Assembly: GCA_007132395.1 (NCBI GenBank)
Contig: SLOR01000260.1
Coordinates: forward strand, 1-5,018
Source of the DNA: Bacteroidales bacterium
Lineage (GTDB): Bacteria > Bacteroidota > Bacteroidia > Bacteroidales > UBA7960
Reading direction: 5' to 3'
Length of the DNA stretch: 5,018 nt
Made by a program: the position numbers and the translations under genes. This document shows positions 1 to 5,018 of the stretch, piece after piece. The notes beneath the pieces were generated by a model that saw nothing but the letters and a program-made list of their open reading frames with translations, did no database searches and was not told the DNA's origin. How positions within the stretch are numbered: position 1 is the stretch's first letter; every line of letters begins with the position of its first letter.

Positions 1-1394
1 AACTCATCAAAAAACAGGATAACCTTCATATTTTCTGTGGAATGGGAAACAACGGGGGCGATGGACTGGCAGTGGCGCGTATGCTGGCGCTGTCGGGATA
101 CAAGGTGAAGGCCTGGAAAATTGTACATAGTGAAAACGCTTCGGATGATTTTGCCATCAATGAAAAACGATTGAAAAAAATAAGGCGGGCAGAGTTAATT
201 GAAATCCTCGACAAAGCAGAACTTCCAGCTCTGAAACCTGAAGATATAGTGATTGATGCATTATTGGGCAGTGGTTTAACCCGGCCCCTTGAAGGTTTTC
301 TGGCCAAAGTAGTTCAACACATCAATGCTTCGGGAGCAAAGGTTATTGCCGTGGATCTGCCCAGTGGCCTGTATGGAGAAAACAACAGTGAAAATATTCC
401 AGAAAACATTATCCGGGCGCATTACACCTTTACTTTCCAGCTGCCCAAACTGGCCTTTATGTTTCCTTCCAGCCATCGTTTTACGGGGCAGTGGAAGGTA
501 CTGGACATTGGCCTCGACACAGCATTTCTTTCGCAGCAGGACACACCTTATCATTTTCTGTTAAGCGAAGACCTGCAAAGTTTTTACCGCTACCACGAAA
601 AATTTGACCATAAAGGCACCCTGGGTCACGCATTGCTCATTGCAGGCAGCTATGGCAAAAGTGGAGCCGCAGTGTTGGCCTCACGGGCTGCCCTTAACAT
701 GGGGCCGGGATTACTTACCACGCATATTCCTGCACTCAATTATACCGTACAGCAGCAAAGTGTACCCGAGGCCATGGCTTCCATTGATGAAGACGACAAA
801 TTTTTCACCGGTATAAAACAGCATATGAAATACAATGCCATTGGCATAGGTCCGGGATTGGGCACCGAGCCCCAGACCCAGAATGCCCTCAAGTTACTTA
901 TTCAAAACACAACACTTCCCATGGTGCTGGATGCCGATGCCTTGAATATTTTGGCAGAGAACCCCACCTGGCTGGCCTTTCTGCCTCCCAACAGCATACT
1001 TACCCCGCATGTGGGTGAGTTTGAACGGCTGACCGGTAAATGCAATTCCGACTGGGAAAGGCTTGAAAAAGCAAGGGAGATTGCCTTTAAATTCCGCTGT
1101 TACGTGGTGCTCAAAGGGGCTCATACAGCCATTATTACCCCCGACAAACAGGTTATCTTCAACTCCACCGGCAATCCGGGTATGGCCAGCGGAGGCAGTG
1201 GCGATGTGCTTACGGGTATGATACTGGGTTTGATAGCAAGAGGATTTTCCCCCATGCACAGTGCCATGGCGGCAGTATTTCTGCATGGCCTGGCAGCCGA
1301 TCTGGCCATAAAAAGAAAACCCATGGAGAGCATGCTGGCAGGAGATATAGTAGCCCATATCGGGCAAGCAATCAGGAAGGTATATTATAAGTAG
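1..1394 (+). CDS. nnr: Bifunctional NAD(P)H-hydrate epimerase / ADP-dependent NAD(P)H-hydrate dehydratase, 5'-truncated by window edge
   Basis: This enzyme repairs damaged nicotinamide cofactors. Its N-terminal YjeF_N domain epimerises R- and S-NAD(P)HX, and its C-terminal ribokinase-like domain dehydrates S-NAD(P)HX using ADP; the location is cytosolic. The frame is already open at base 3, and the residues before the first ATG (position 42), ending HIFCG, belong to the family fold. The true start is therefore upstream, with roughly 50 residues missing by comparison with typical lengths near 500; 463 residues are visible. Epimerase motifs are GNNGGDG (45-65), IDALLGSG (252-275) and VDLPSG (351-368). 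Dehydratase motifs are KGTLGHALLIAGS (612-650), GIGPGLG (843-863), VLDADALNIL (924-953), LTPHVGEFERL (999-1031), VLKGAH (1107-1124) and the ATP/ADP-site signature NPGMASGGSGDVLTG (1173-1217) with its catalytic-type Asp. Both halves look intact. The next gene follows after 97 bp on the same strand, so co-transcription is possible but not shown. Confidence 0.96.
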   Translation, partial: LIKKQDNLHIFCGMGNNGGDGLAVARMLALSGYKVKAWKIVHSENASDDFAINEKRLKKIRRAELIEILDKAELPALKPEDIVIDALLGSGLTRPLEGFLAKVVQHINASGAKVIAVDLPSGLYGENNSENIPENIIRAHYTFTFQLPKLAFMFPSSHRFTGQWKVLDIGLDTAFLSQQDTPYHFLLSEDLQSFYRYHEKFDHKGTLGHALLIAGSYGKSGAAVLASRAALNMGPGLLTTHIPALNYTVQQQSVPEAMASIDEDDKFFTGIKQHMKYNAIGIGPGLGTEPQTQNALKLLIQNTTLPMVLDADALNILAENPTWLAFLPPNSILTPHVGEFERLTGKCNSDWERLEKAREIAFKFRCYVVLKGAHTAIITPDKQVIFNSTGNPGMASGGSGDVLTGMILGLIARGFSPMHSAMAAVFLHGLAADLAIKRKPMESMLAGDIVAHIGQAIRKVYYK

Positions 1395-1491
1395 ATTAGA
1401 AAATCTTCTGTTATAGGAAGCTATATTTCTTAAGAACAGGGCCATAAAGCTTAAACAATTAAACATAAATACAAAAAACATCTATTTCAAT

Positions 1492-2223
1492 ATGAGCAGT
1501 TACAGCAAATGGATAATGGGAGGCCTGGGTTGGGCAGTGGGTGGCCCCATAGGAGCCATCCTGGGTTTTCTTATGGGTTCGGCATTTGATGGTATGAACT
1601 CAGGGGAGTATGAATACAAAGGCAGTCACCCGGGTACCCGCACCCGCTCCGGCGACTTCCGCATCAGCCTTTTGATTCTCTCCGCTGCAGTTATGAAAGC
1701 CGATGGCAAGCAGCTCAAATCGGAGCTGGATTTCATTAAATCTTTTTTTCTGCAAAACTTTGGTGAGCAGACAACACGCCATTACATGCACGCTTTTCGT
1801 GATATCCTAAAGCAGAATATTCCGGTTCAGGAGGTGTGTTTGCAAATCCGCAACAATATGGATATGCACAGCCGTCTACAATTGTTGCATTACCTCTTTG
1901 GTATTGCATTGGCCGATGGCCATGCCCATCCTACTGAAGTAAAAACCATTGAAGATATAGCCCGCTGGCTGGGAATACCTGATGCGGATTTGGTTTCTAT
2001 TAAAAACATGTTTGTAAAAGACTCCCGGAGTGCCTACAAAATTCTGGAAGTTTCTCAGGATGCCAGTGAAGAAGAAATCAAAAAGGCTTTCCGTGCCATG
2101 GCCTTAAAGTACCATCCCGACAGGGTGAGCCATCTGGGCGAAGAATTTCAGCTGGCCGCCAAAGAAAAGTTTCAGCAGGTAAACGAAGCCTGGAACACCA
2201 TAAAAAAGGAAAGAGGGTTTTAA
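1492..2223 (+). CDS. djlA: DjlA-like co-chaperone: N-terminal membrane segment, TerB-like domain, C-terminal J domain
   Basis: This 243-residue protein probably recruits and stimulates DnaK (Hsp70) at the inner membrane. Residues 8-31 form a glycine-rich hydrophobic segment (GGLGWAVGGPIGAILGFLMG), which fits the single N-terminal membrane anchor of DjlA proteins. Residues 55-175 are a helical TerB-like region with two acidic repeats, KADGK (69-73) and LADGH (140-144), each followed by a conserved Glu, which resemble TerB metal-binding motifs. Residues 179-243 are a J domain (AYKILEV, EEEIKKAFRAMALKYHPD) with the HPD tripeptide at 208-210 and a closing FQQVNEAWNTI helix. The domain order and J-domain position match DjlA. 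The ATG at 1492 directly precedes the membrane segment; its leader is AT-rich without a clear Shine-Dalgarno, as is usual in Bacteroidota. The family is clear; the orthologue-level name is inferred from architecture. Confidence 0.92.
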   Translation: MSSYSKWIMGGLGWAVGGPIGAILGFLMGSAFDGMNSGEYEYKGSHPGTRTRSGDFRISLLILSAAVMKADGKQLKSELDFIKSFFLQNFGEQTTRHYMHAFRDILKQNIPVQEVCLQIRNNMDMHSRLQLLHYLFGIALADGHAHPTEVKTIEDIARWLGIPDADLVSIKNMFVKDSRSAYKILEVSQDASEEEIKKAFRAMALKYHPDRVSHLGEEFQLAAKEKFQQVNEAWNTIKKERGF

Positions 2224-2237
2224 TAATTTGAAAAAGG

Positions 2238-2273
2238 TGTTCGTTTACCAACACATTTGTCCGTATACGAACA
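2238..2273 (+). terminator. Imperfect 36-bp dyad 15 nt after djlA, possible terminator
   Basis: The arms TGTTCGT (2238-2244) and ACGAACA (2267-2273) are perfectly complementary. Pairing continues inward as 3 bp, a 2x2 mismatch and 3 bp around a 4-nt loop, so 14 of 18 symmetric positions match. A T-rich stretch (TATTTTTGCTTTT) starts about 16 nt further on. The place just after the djlA stop suits a transcription terminator, but the U tract is not adjacent. A protein-binding operator for the downstream lipoprotein is the alternative. Confidence 0.38.
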
Positions 2274-2289
2274 GGCTTATCTTCTGTTG

Positions 2290-2297
2290 TATTTTTG
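2290..2297 (+). promoter_or_regulatory. Candidate Bacteroidota -7 box (TATTTTTG) upstream of the lipoprotein gene
   Basis: The octamer matches the TAnnTTTG consensus of the Bacteroidota housekeeping sigma factor. No good TTTG -33 element lies about 19 bp upstream. Its use would give a leader of roughly 130 nt before the ATG at 2435. The rest of the 211-bp gap (2224-2434) holds only the dyad at 2238-2273 and AT-rich sequence. A chance match is quite possible in such DNA. Confidence 0.25.
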
Positions 2298-2434
2298 CTT
2301 TTCGAATACATTTTTTTTACATTTTCACAACTAACTGCATTGCAGCAAACAACGCAATATCATTACGGTATGAATAAAATTATGGAATGCTGTTTGCGCG
2401 ATTTTAATTGTAAGAACCCCTAAAAAAAGTTATT

Positions 2435-3346
2435 ATGCATTGCAGTATTTTCAAAGAAAAATTACCCTTACCTGTTTTATTTATCATTTTTGCCCTGCTA
2501 TCATTCAGCGCTTGTAACGACGATGATGAGTCGCTACCCGACACAACCCCTGTAGCCGCTTTCGAGGCTTCGGAGCAGGAAATATTTGTATGGCAGGAGG
2601 TTCATTTTCAAAATCAATCCGAAAACTTTCCCCTTACATTTGAGTGGATTTTTGAAGGAGCTCAATGAGATACCTCTTACAGTGAGAATGTTACTACACT
2701 TTTCATTGAGCCCGGGACGTTTGATGTACAATTAATTGCCGCCAATAATTTTGGAGCTGATACGCTTGTTAAAAAAGACTTTATCACCGTTAAGCTACAC
2801 CAGCACAGTTTTGGCTCATTTACTGACCCCAGAAATAATCGTGAATACCAAACCATTGATATTGAAGGGTCCACCTGGATGGCTGAAAACCTGAACTATC
2901 AAGTGGAAGGAGCAATCCCCTACGATTACCATCCTGATAATCATGCCCGGTATGGTTTATTATACAGCAACGAGGCAGCAGAATCAGCATGTCCGGCCGG
3001 ATGGAGGCTACCCCTGGCAGAGGAAGTGGAATTATTAGCAGAAAGTTTCGGAGGAAGTGAAAATGCAGGAGGAAAACTAAAAATATTTGGTACAGAATAT
3101 TGGGACGCACCCAATAAATATGCAAGTAATGCGACAGGCTTTTCTGCAAAAGCAGGAGGAGCTTACTATTCCGAAGACCTGGGTTTTCAACATCTGGGCC
3201 GCTGGGCAATTTTCTGGACCGCTACCCCCGCAGAAGATAAAAACTCAAATTATCATTTTTCAATGCAAACCAGTTCTCCCGAATTTCATATTGTGGCTTC
3301 AGATTTTTCCGAAAGGAAATTGTCTGTTAGGTGCATAAAGGAATAA
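2435..3346 (+). pseudogene. Surface lipoprotein with PKD domain and Fib_succ_major (TIGR02145-type) domain, interrupted by an in-frame TGA
   Basis: Without the stop, this frame encodes 303 residues. Residues 1-27 are a lipoprotein signal (hydrophobic core LPVLFIIFALLSF, then SAC with Cys27). CNDDDE follows at once, resembling the acidic export signal of surface-exposed Bacteroidota lipoproteins. Residues 39-119 are a PKD-type beta-sandwich (PVAAFEAS, LTFEWIFEGA, then IEPGTFDVQLIAANNFGADT and FITV). Residues 129-303 match the Fibrobacter succinogenes major paralogous domain: FTDPRNNREYQTIDI, WMAENLNY, YGLLYSNEAA, CPAGWRLP, ATGFSAKAGG, FWTAT and final LSVRCIKE. Codon 78 (2666-2668) is TGA inside the PKD domain. 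Codons 79-303 stay open in the same frame and still match both families, so this is one nonsense change, not a frameshift. It may be a recent mutation or a sequencing error. Only a 77-residue fragment would be made as written. The ligand and function of such proteins are unknown; adhesion or glycan contact is a guess. It is convergent with the phosphatase gene. Confidence 0.85.
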
Positions 3347-3395
3347 TTGCCGGCGGCTTCACACCATAAAATAAAAATGGTAGTCTGTATTTTTT

Positions 3396-3440
3396 ATTGA
3401 TAATGCCTCTGCAGAACTTTACTGCAGAGGCATTATCAGT
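3396..3440. terminator. Strong hairpin between convergent genes, likely bidirectional terminator
   Basis: A perfect 17-bp inverted repeat (3398-3414 with 3422-3438, arm TGATAATGCCTCTGCAG) encloses a 7-nt loop, AACTTTA. One U-G and one A-U pair extend it to 19 bp in the plus-strand RNA. It lies about 50 bp past the stop of the lipoprotein gene and about 53 bp past the stop of the minus-strand phosphatase, the expected place for a shared terminator. Neither strand has a clean U run right after the stem; the T tract (3389-3395) precedes the stem on the plus strand. The structure is certain; the terminator role is inferred from position. Confidence 0.68.
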
Positions 3441-3492
3441 TGAATGGGTTTAGCTTTTCCTGGTGGATGATTGCCTGGAACTTAACAATCAT

Positions 3493-4224
3493 TTACGCTG
3501 TCACTTCAATCAAAACTACCGAAGTATTGTCCTTTCCTCCATTATCATTGGCCTGCTTTACCAGGATGTGGCAATCAGGATTTTTCAAGTACTGCGCAAT
3601 GAGTGCATCAGGCAGCATATCTGTGAGCCCATCAGAACAAATCAGCAGAACATCGCCTTGTTTTACTTCTACCTCCTCCATGTCTATAAAAGGAGGCTTG
3701 CTTCCGCCTATACAATTATTTATAAAGTTTGAAGGAAGTAAAGAATCCTTATACCTAGCAGATTCGGAGTGATCTGTGGAAAGCTGTGTAAGTGAGCCAT
3801 TTCGGTAAATATATGTTCTACTGTCGCCTGCATTGAACCAGAAAAACTTATGGTTATAATATAATATGCCACTCAGCGTGGAGCCCATACCCCTTATAGT
3901 TTCATCTGTCTTGCCCATGTTCCATAGTTCAGTAAATACACCATGAGCCCATTTCCCCATCAGGTCTTTCAACTCTATTGTCTCTTTTCCATGGGAGAGC
4001 TTGTTTACAAACTCCCGCAGGCGTTCCAGAGTAATTTTGCTGGCCACCTCCCCTGCTTTGTGTCCGCCCATTCCATCGGCCACTGCAAAAACAGCCGTTT
4101 GCTCTTCGGCAATTTTTTCACTATGCTCCGCATCAGTAAAAATGCAATCCCCAATAAGAATACTATCCTCGTTGTTCTTTCTAACCTTCCCCTGTATACT
4201 TATTCCATAAACCTGTAATATCAT
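3493..4224 (-). CDS. PP2C-family protein serine/threonine phosphatase (Stp/PppA-like)
   Basis: This 243-residue cytosolic enzyme should remove phosphate from Ser/Thr residues with two Mn2+/Mg2+ ions, often opposing a Hanks-type kinase; no kinase is in this window. The length is typical of a stand-alone bacterial PP2C domain. The motifs appear in order: VRKNNED (14-20, with the phosphate-contact Arg15 and metal-site Asp20), VADGMGGHKAGE (48-59, metal-site Asp50 and Gly51), GMGSTLSGI (112-120), NAGDSRTYIYRNG (131-143), LSTDHS (148-153), LLICSDGLTDML (193-204, metal-site Asp198) and GGKDNTSVVLIEV (229-241, metal-site Asp232). All expected catalytic residues are present, so it should be active. 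There is no membrane segment or regulatory domain. The ATG at 4224 gives the usual short N-terminus before motif 1. It is divergent from the Rrf2 gene and convergent with the lipoprotein. Confidence 0.95.
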   Translation of the reverse strand: MILQVYGISIQGKVRKNNEDSILIGDCIFTDAEHSEKIAEEQTAVFAVADGMGGHKAGEVASKITLERLREFVNKLSHGKETIELKDLMGKWAHGVFTELWNMGKTDETIRGMGSTLSGILYYNHKFFWFNAGDSRTYIYRNGSLTQLSTDHSESARYKDSLLPSNFINNCIGGSKPPFIDMEEVEVKQGDVLLICSDGLTDMLPDALIAQYLKNPDCHILVKQANDNGGKDNTSVVLIEVTA

Positions 4225-4331
4225 AGGGTAAATTTTTATGTAAAGGTACCGGTTTTTTTCTTTTACATATCTTATTAAATCGTTTTAATTAAATATTTAC
4301 AAGATTCATAAGAATAGGCCTCCGGTAACCA

Positions 4332-4345
4332 TTGGCTAAAGCCAA
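4332..4345. repeat. Short perfect dyad TTGGCT-AA-AGCCAA
   Basis: The arms are 6 bp with a 2-bp centre; as RNA this is a 5-bp stem with a UAAA loop. It stands out as a G/C-containing element in AT-rich DNA. It recalls short imperfect palindromes of the REP type that are dispersed in some genomes, but only one copy is visible and no partner element is nearby. It could also be a regulator site or chance. Confidence 0.3.
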
Positions 4346-4359
4346 CCCATTTTCACCTG

Positions 4360-4367
4360 CAAACATA
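4360..4367 (-). promoter_or_regulatory. Candidate -7 box (TATGTTTG on the minus strand) for the phosphatase gene
   Basis: Reading the minus strand, TATGTTTG fits TAnnTTTG exactly. A TTTG lies only 12 bp upstream (4380-4383), too close for the usual spacing near 19 bp. Transcription from here would give a leader of about 130 nt containing the dyad at 4332-4345. Confidence 0.25.
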
Positions 4368-4404
4368 ACTCACTAATTACAAACCTTATTATGCATTTAT
4401 GATT

Positions 4405-4412
4405 CAAAGTTA
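4405..4412 (-). promoter_or_regulatory. Second candidate -7 box (TAACTTTG on the minus strand)
   Basis: Reading the minus strand, TAACTTTG also fits TAnnTTTG exactly. No TTTG is found about 19 bp upstream. It would give a phosphatase leader of about 175 nt. A weaker octamer, TACCTTTA (4241-4248), lies much closer to the ATG. I cannot tell which of the three is used, if any. Confidence 0.22.
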
Positions 4413-4495
4413 AGAATCTATCTTTCATCATTCCTTCCCGAAAAACTCCTTTTTGCTAACTACTGATTTTCAGACACCTGAAAAAAATTTTAAAC

Positions 4496-4519
4496 ATTGT
4501 GGTAAATTAATACCACAAT
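4496..4519. promoter_or_regulatory. Perfect inverted repeat, candidate operator for the Rrf2 regulator
   Basis: The arms ATTGTGGTA (4496-4504) and TACCACAAT (4511-4519) are perfect reverse complements around the 6-bp centre AATTAA. The half-site centres lie 15 bp apart, somewhat over one helical turn, which suits a dimeric regulator. It sits just upstream of the best candidate promoter of the Rrf2 gene. Rrf2 proteins bind dyads as dimers and often control their own gene, so autoregulation is the natural inference. The short centre also allows an RNA hairpin, but it probably lies outside the transcript. Confidence 0.55.
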
Positions 4520-4522
4520 TAT

Positions 4523-4553
4523 TTTTCTATTTAAAAAATCATTCATACATTTG
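4523..4553 (+). promoter_or_regulatory. Candidate promoter of the Rrf2 gene (TTTT - 19 bp - TACATTTG)
   Basis: TACATTTG (4546-4553) fits the Bacteroidota -7 consensus TAnnTTTG exactly. With a 19-bp spacer, the -33 position falls on TTTT (4523-4526), one base from TTTG. Transcription would begin near 4560, giving a leader of about 45 nt. The inverted repeat at 4496-4519 would then lie just upstream of the -33 element. Confidence 0.45.
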
Positions 4554-4560
4554 CGTATTC

Positions 4561-4584
4561 ATTTACCTATTTACTTATTTAGAA
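4561..4584 (+). repeat. Three tandem 8-bp units beginning ATTTA
   Basis: The units ATTTACCT, ATTTACTT and ATTTAGAA follow one another in the presumed 5' leader of the Rrf2 gene. They may just reflect AT-rich leader sequence, which in Bacteroidota favours an unstructured translation start where no Shine-Dalgarno is present. Confidence 0.25.
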
Positions 4585-4604
4585 ATATAACTAATTAAAT
4601 AATT

Positions 4605-5003
4605 GTGAGCAAAATCTTCAACATATCAGAAGCTGCAACCATTGCCCTTCACTCAATGGGATTGATTGCCCGTAGTGAAAAGCTGATTAATACGCAGGAG
4701 ATAGCTGATATTACAGGATTTTCGAAAAATCACATTTCAAAGATTTTGCAGCAGCTGGTAAAAAACGGTTACCTGCTTTCTACCCGCGGACCCAAAGGAG
4801 GTTTCCTGGTAAGTGATAAAGCAAAAGAAGTAAATATGCTGGAAATATATAACCTTATTGAAGGCGAACTGGAAGACAACCCCGGCTGTAAAATGCACTG
4901 CGACTCCTGCCCTTTTAATTCATGCATCTTCGGAGGGCTGGAAAAAAAATTCAGCAACGAGTTCAGGCACTACCTGATGAGCAAGAAGGTAGTAGAACTT
5001 TAA
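4605..5003 (+). CDS. Rrf2-family transcriptional regulator with four clustered cysteines
   Basis: This 132-residue protein is a complete Rrf2 regulator, the family of IscR, NsrR and RsrR. The N-terminal winged helix spans about residues 1-75: ISEAATIALHSMGLIA, then helix-turn-helix INTQEIADITGFSKNHISKI, then the wing TRGPKGGF (60-67). A dimerisation helix with MLEIYNLIEGELE follows. Cysteines at 95, 99, 102 and 107 (C-x3-C-x2-C-x4-C) sit where IscR and NsrR bind their Fe-S cluster, followed by the usual FGGLEKKF-type helix. An Fe-S cluster sensing redox state, oxygen or nitric oxide is inferred; Zn is possible. The start is GTG: family members begin with this same M-S-K-I-F-x-I-S-E-A pattern, the frame has no ATG before residue 18, and no Shine-Dalgarno is seen. 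Target genes are not visible and may lie beyond the right edge. Confidence 0.93.
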   Translation: MSKIFNISEAATIALHSMGLIARSEKLINTQEIADITGFSKNHISKILQQLVKNGYLLSTRGPKGGFLVSDKAKEVNMLEIYNLIEGELEDNPGCKMHCDSCPFNSCIFGGLEKKFSNEFRHYLMSKKVVEL

Positions 5004-5018
5004 AGGGAGACCGGAGAA

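Larger units (their letters stand above)
4225..4604. other. 380-bp divergent intergenic region between the phosphatase and Rrf2 genes
   Basis: I find no credible protein or tRNA gene here. The region is AT-rich. From left to right it holds the phosphatase leader, a short TTGGCT/AGCCAA dyad (4332-4345), two minus-strand octamers fitting TAnnTTTG (4360-4367 and 4405-4412), a perfect inverted repeat (4496-4519), a plus-strand promoter candidate (4523-4553) and a short 8-bp tandem repeat just before the GTG start. It is long for two simple divergent promoters, so a long phosphatase leader or a small RNA cannot be ruled out. Confidence 0.8.

Noticed and set aside
1412..1425. TATAG-GAAG-CTATA hairpin after nnr as a terminator
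   Set aside because: The stem is only 5 bp and mostly A-T, followed by a mixed TTTCTT. It is too weak to call in AT-rich DNA.
894..1481. 195-codon open frame on the minus strand, antisense to nnr
   Set aside because: It is fully covered by the strongly conserved dehydratase domain on the plus strand, and its translation is rich in Cys, His and Gly with no recognisable motif. It is a shadow frame.
2345..2397. GCAAACA / TGTTTGC inverted repeat upstream of the lipoprotein
   Set aside because: The 7-bp arms are 39 bp apart and pairing does not extend on either side; chance is likely.
2666..2720. TGA recoded as selenocysteine or tryptophan
   Set aside because: I see only a 3-bp pairing just downstream, not a convincing SECIS-like hairpin. 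The site is a variable loop rather than a catalytic Cys position, and other genes in the window use the standard code without internal TGA.
2820..3209. 129-codon minus-strand frame opposite the lipoprotein
   Set aside because: The plus frame here carries clear Fib_succ_major motifs; the antisense translation has no domain-like pattern.
2879..3346. Separate 155-residue gene starting at the ATG at 2879
   Set aside because: This Met is the internal residue of the conserved WMAENLNY motif. Upstream codons in the same frame encode the start of the domain and the PKD module, and no promoter or ribosome site precedes it. It is the 3' part of the interrupted gene.
4274..4289. ATTAAA / TTTAAT hairpin in the phosphatase leader
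   Set aside because: The stem is purely A-T, 6 bp long, in an AT-rich stretch; there is no support beyond composition.
4496..4519. CRP/FNR or HcpR-type site, because of the TTGTG and CACAA ends
   Set aside because: The two halves are separated by 12 bp, whereas CRP-family sites need about 6 bp between TGTGA and TCACA.

Overview
The window looks like a chromosomal stretch from a member of the Bacteroidota, possibly Bacteroidales/Marinilabiliales-like; that finer placement is a guess from gene style. Four things point to the phylum. One gene is a lipoprotein with an acidic run right after the lipobox cysteine and a 'Fibrobacter succinogenes major paralogous' type domain. The DnaJ-family gene has the TerB-plus-J layout common there. 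The leaders are AT-rich and lack clear Shine-Dalgarno sequences. Several intergenic octamers fit the Bacteroidota -7 consensus TAnnTTTG.

Layout, left to right. (1) The 3' part of nnr, the bifunctional NAD(P)HX epimerase/dehydratase, enters from the left edge and ends at 1394. (2) A DjlA-like TerB/J-domain co-chaperone lies at 1492-2223, followed by an imperfect 36-bp dyad that may terminate it. (3) A PKD plus Fib_succ_major surface lipoprotein lies at 2435-3346. It is cut by a single in-frame TGA at 2666-2668, and the frame is otherwise fully open. (4) A strong 17-bp perfect hairpin sits between this gene and a convergent gene. (5) A PP2C-type protein phosphatase lies on the minus strand, 3493-4224. 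(6) A 380-bp divergent intergenic region holds a small dyad, candidate promoter boxes on both strands and a perfect 9-bp-arm inverted repeat. (7) An Rrf2-family regulator with four clustered cysteines lies on the plus strand, 4605-5003, and starts with GTG.

The genes do not form one pathway. nnr (metabolite repair) and djlA (chaperone) are co-directional housekeeping genes. The lipoprotein is probably a separate, dispensable surface gene. The phosphatase and the Rrf2 regulator are divergent neighbours, and the inverted repeat next to the Rrf2 promoter suggests autoregulation or response to a redox, Fe-S or nitrogen-oxide signal. The likely targets lie beyond the right edge. I see no mobile element, CRISPR array, RNA gene or convincing new multi-gene system. 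The best leads are the interrupted lipoprotein and the Rrf2 regulator with its dyad.
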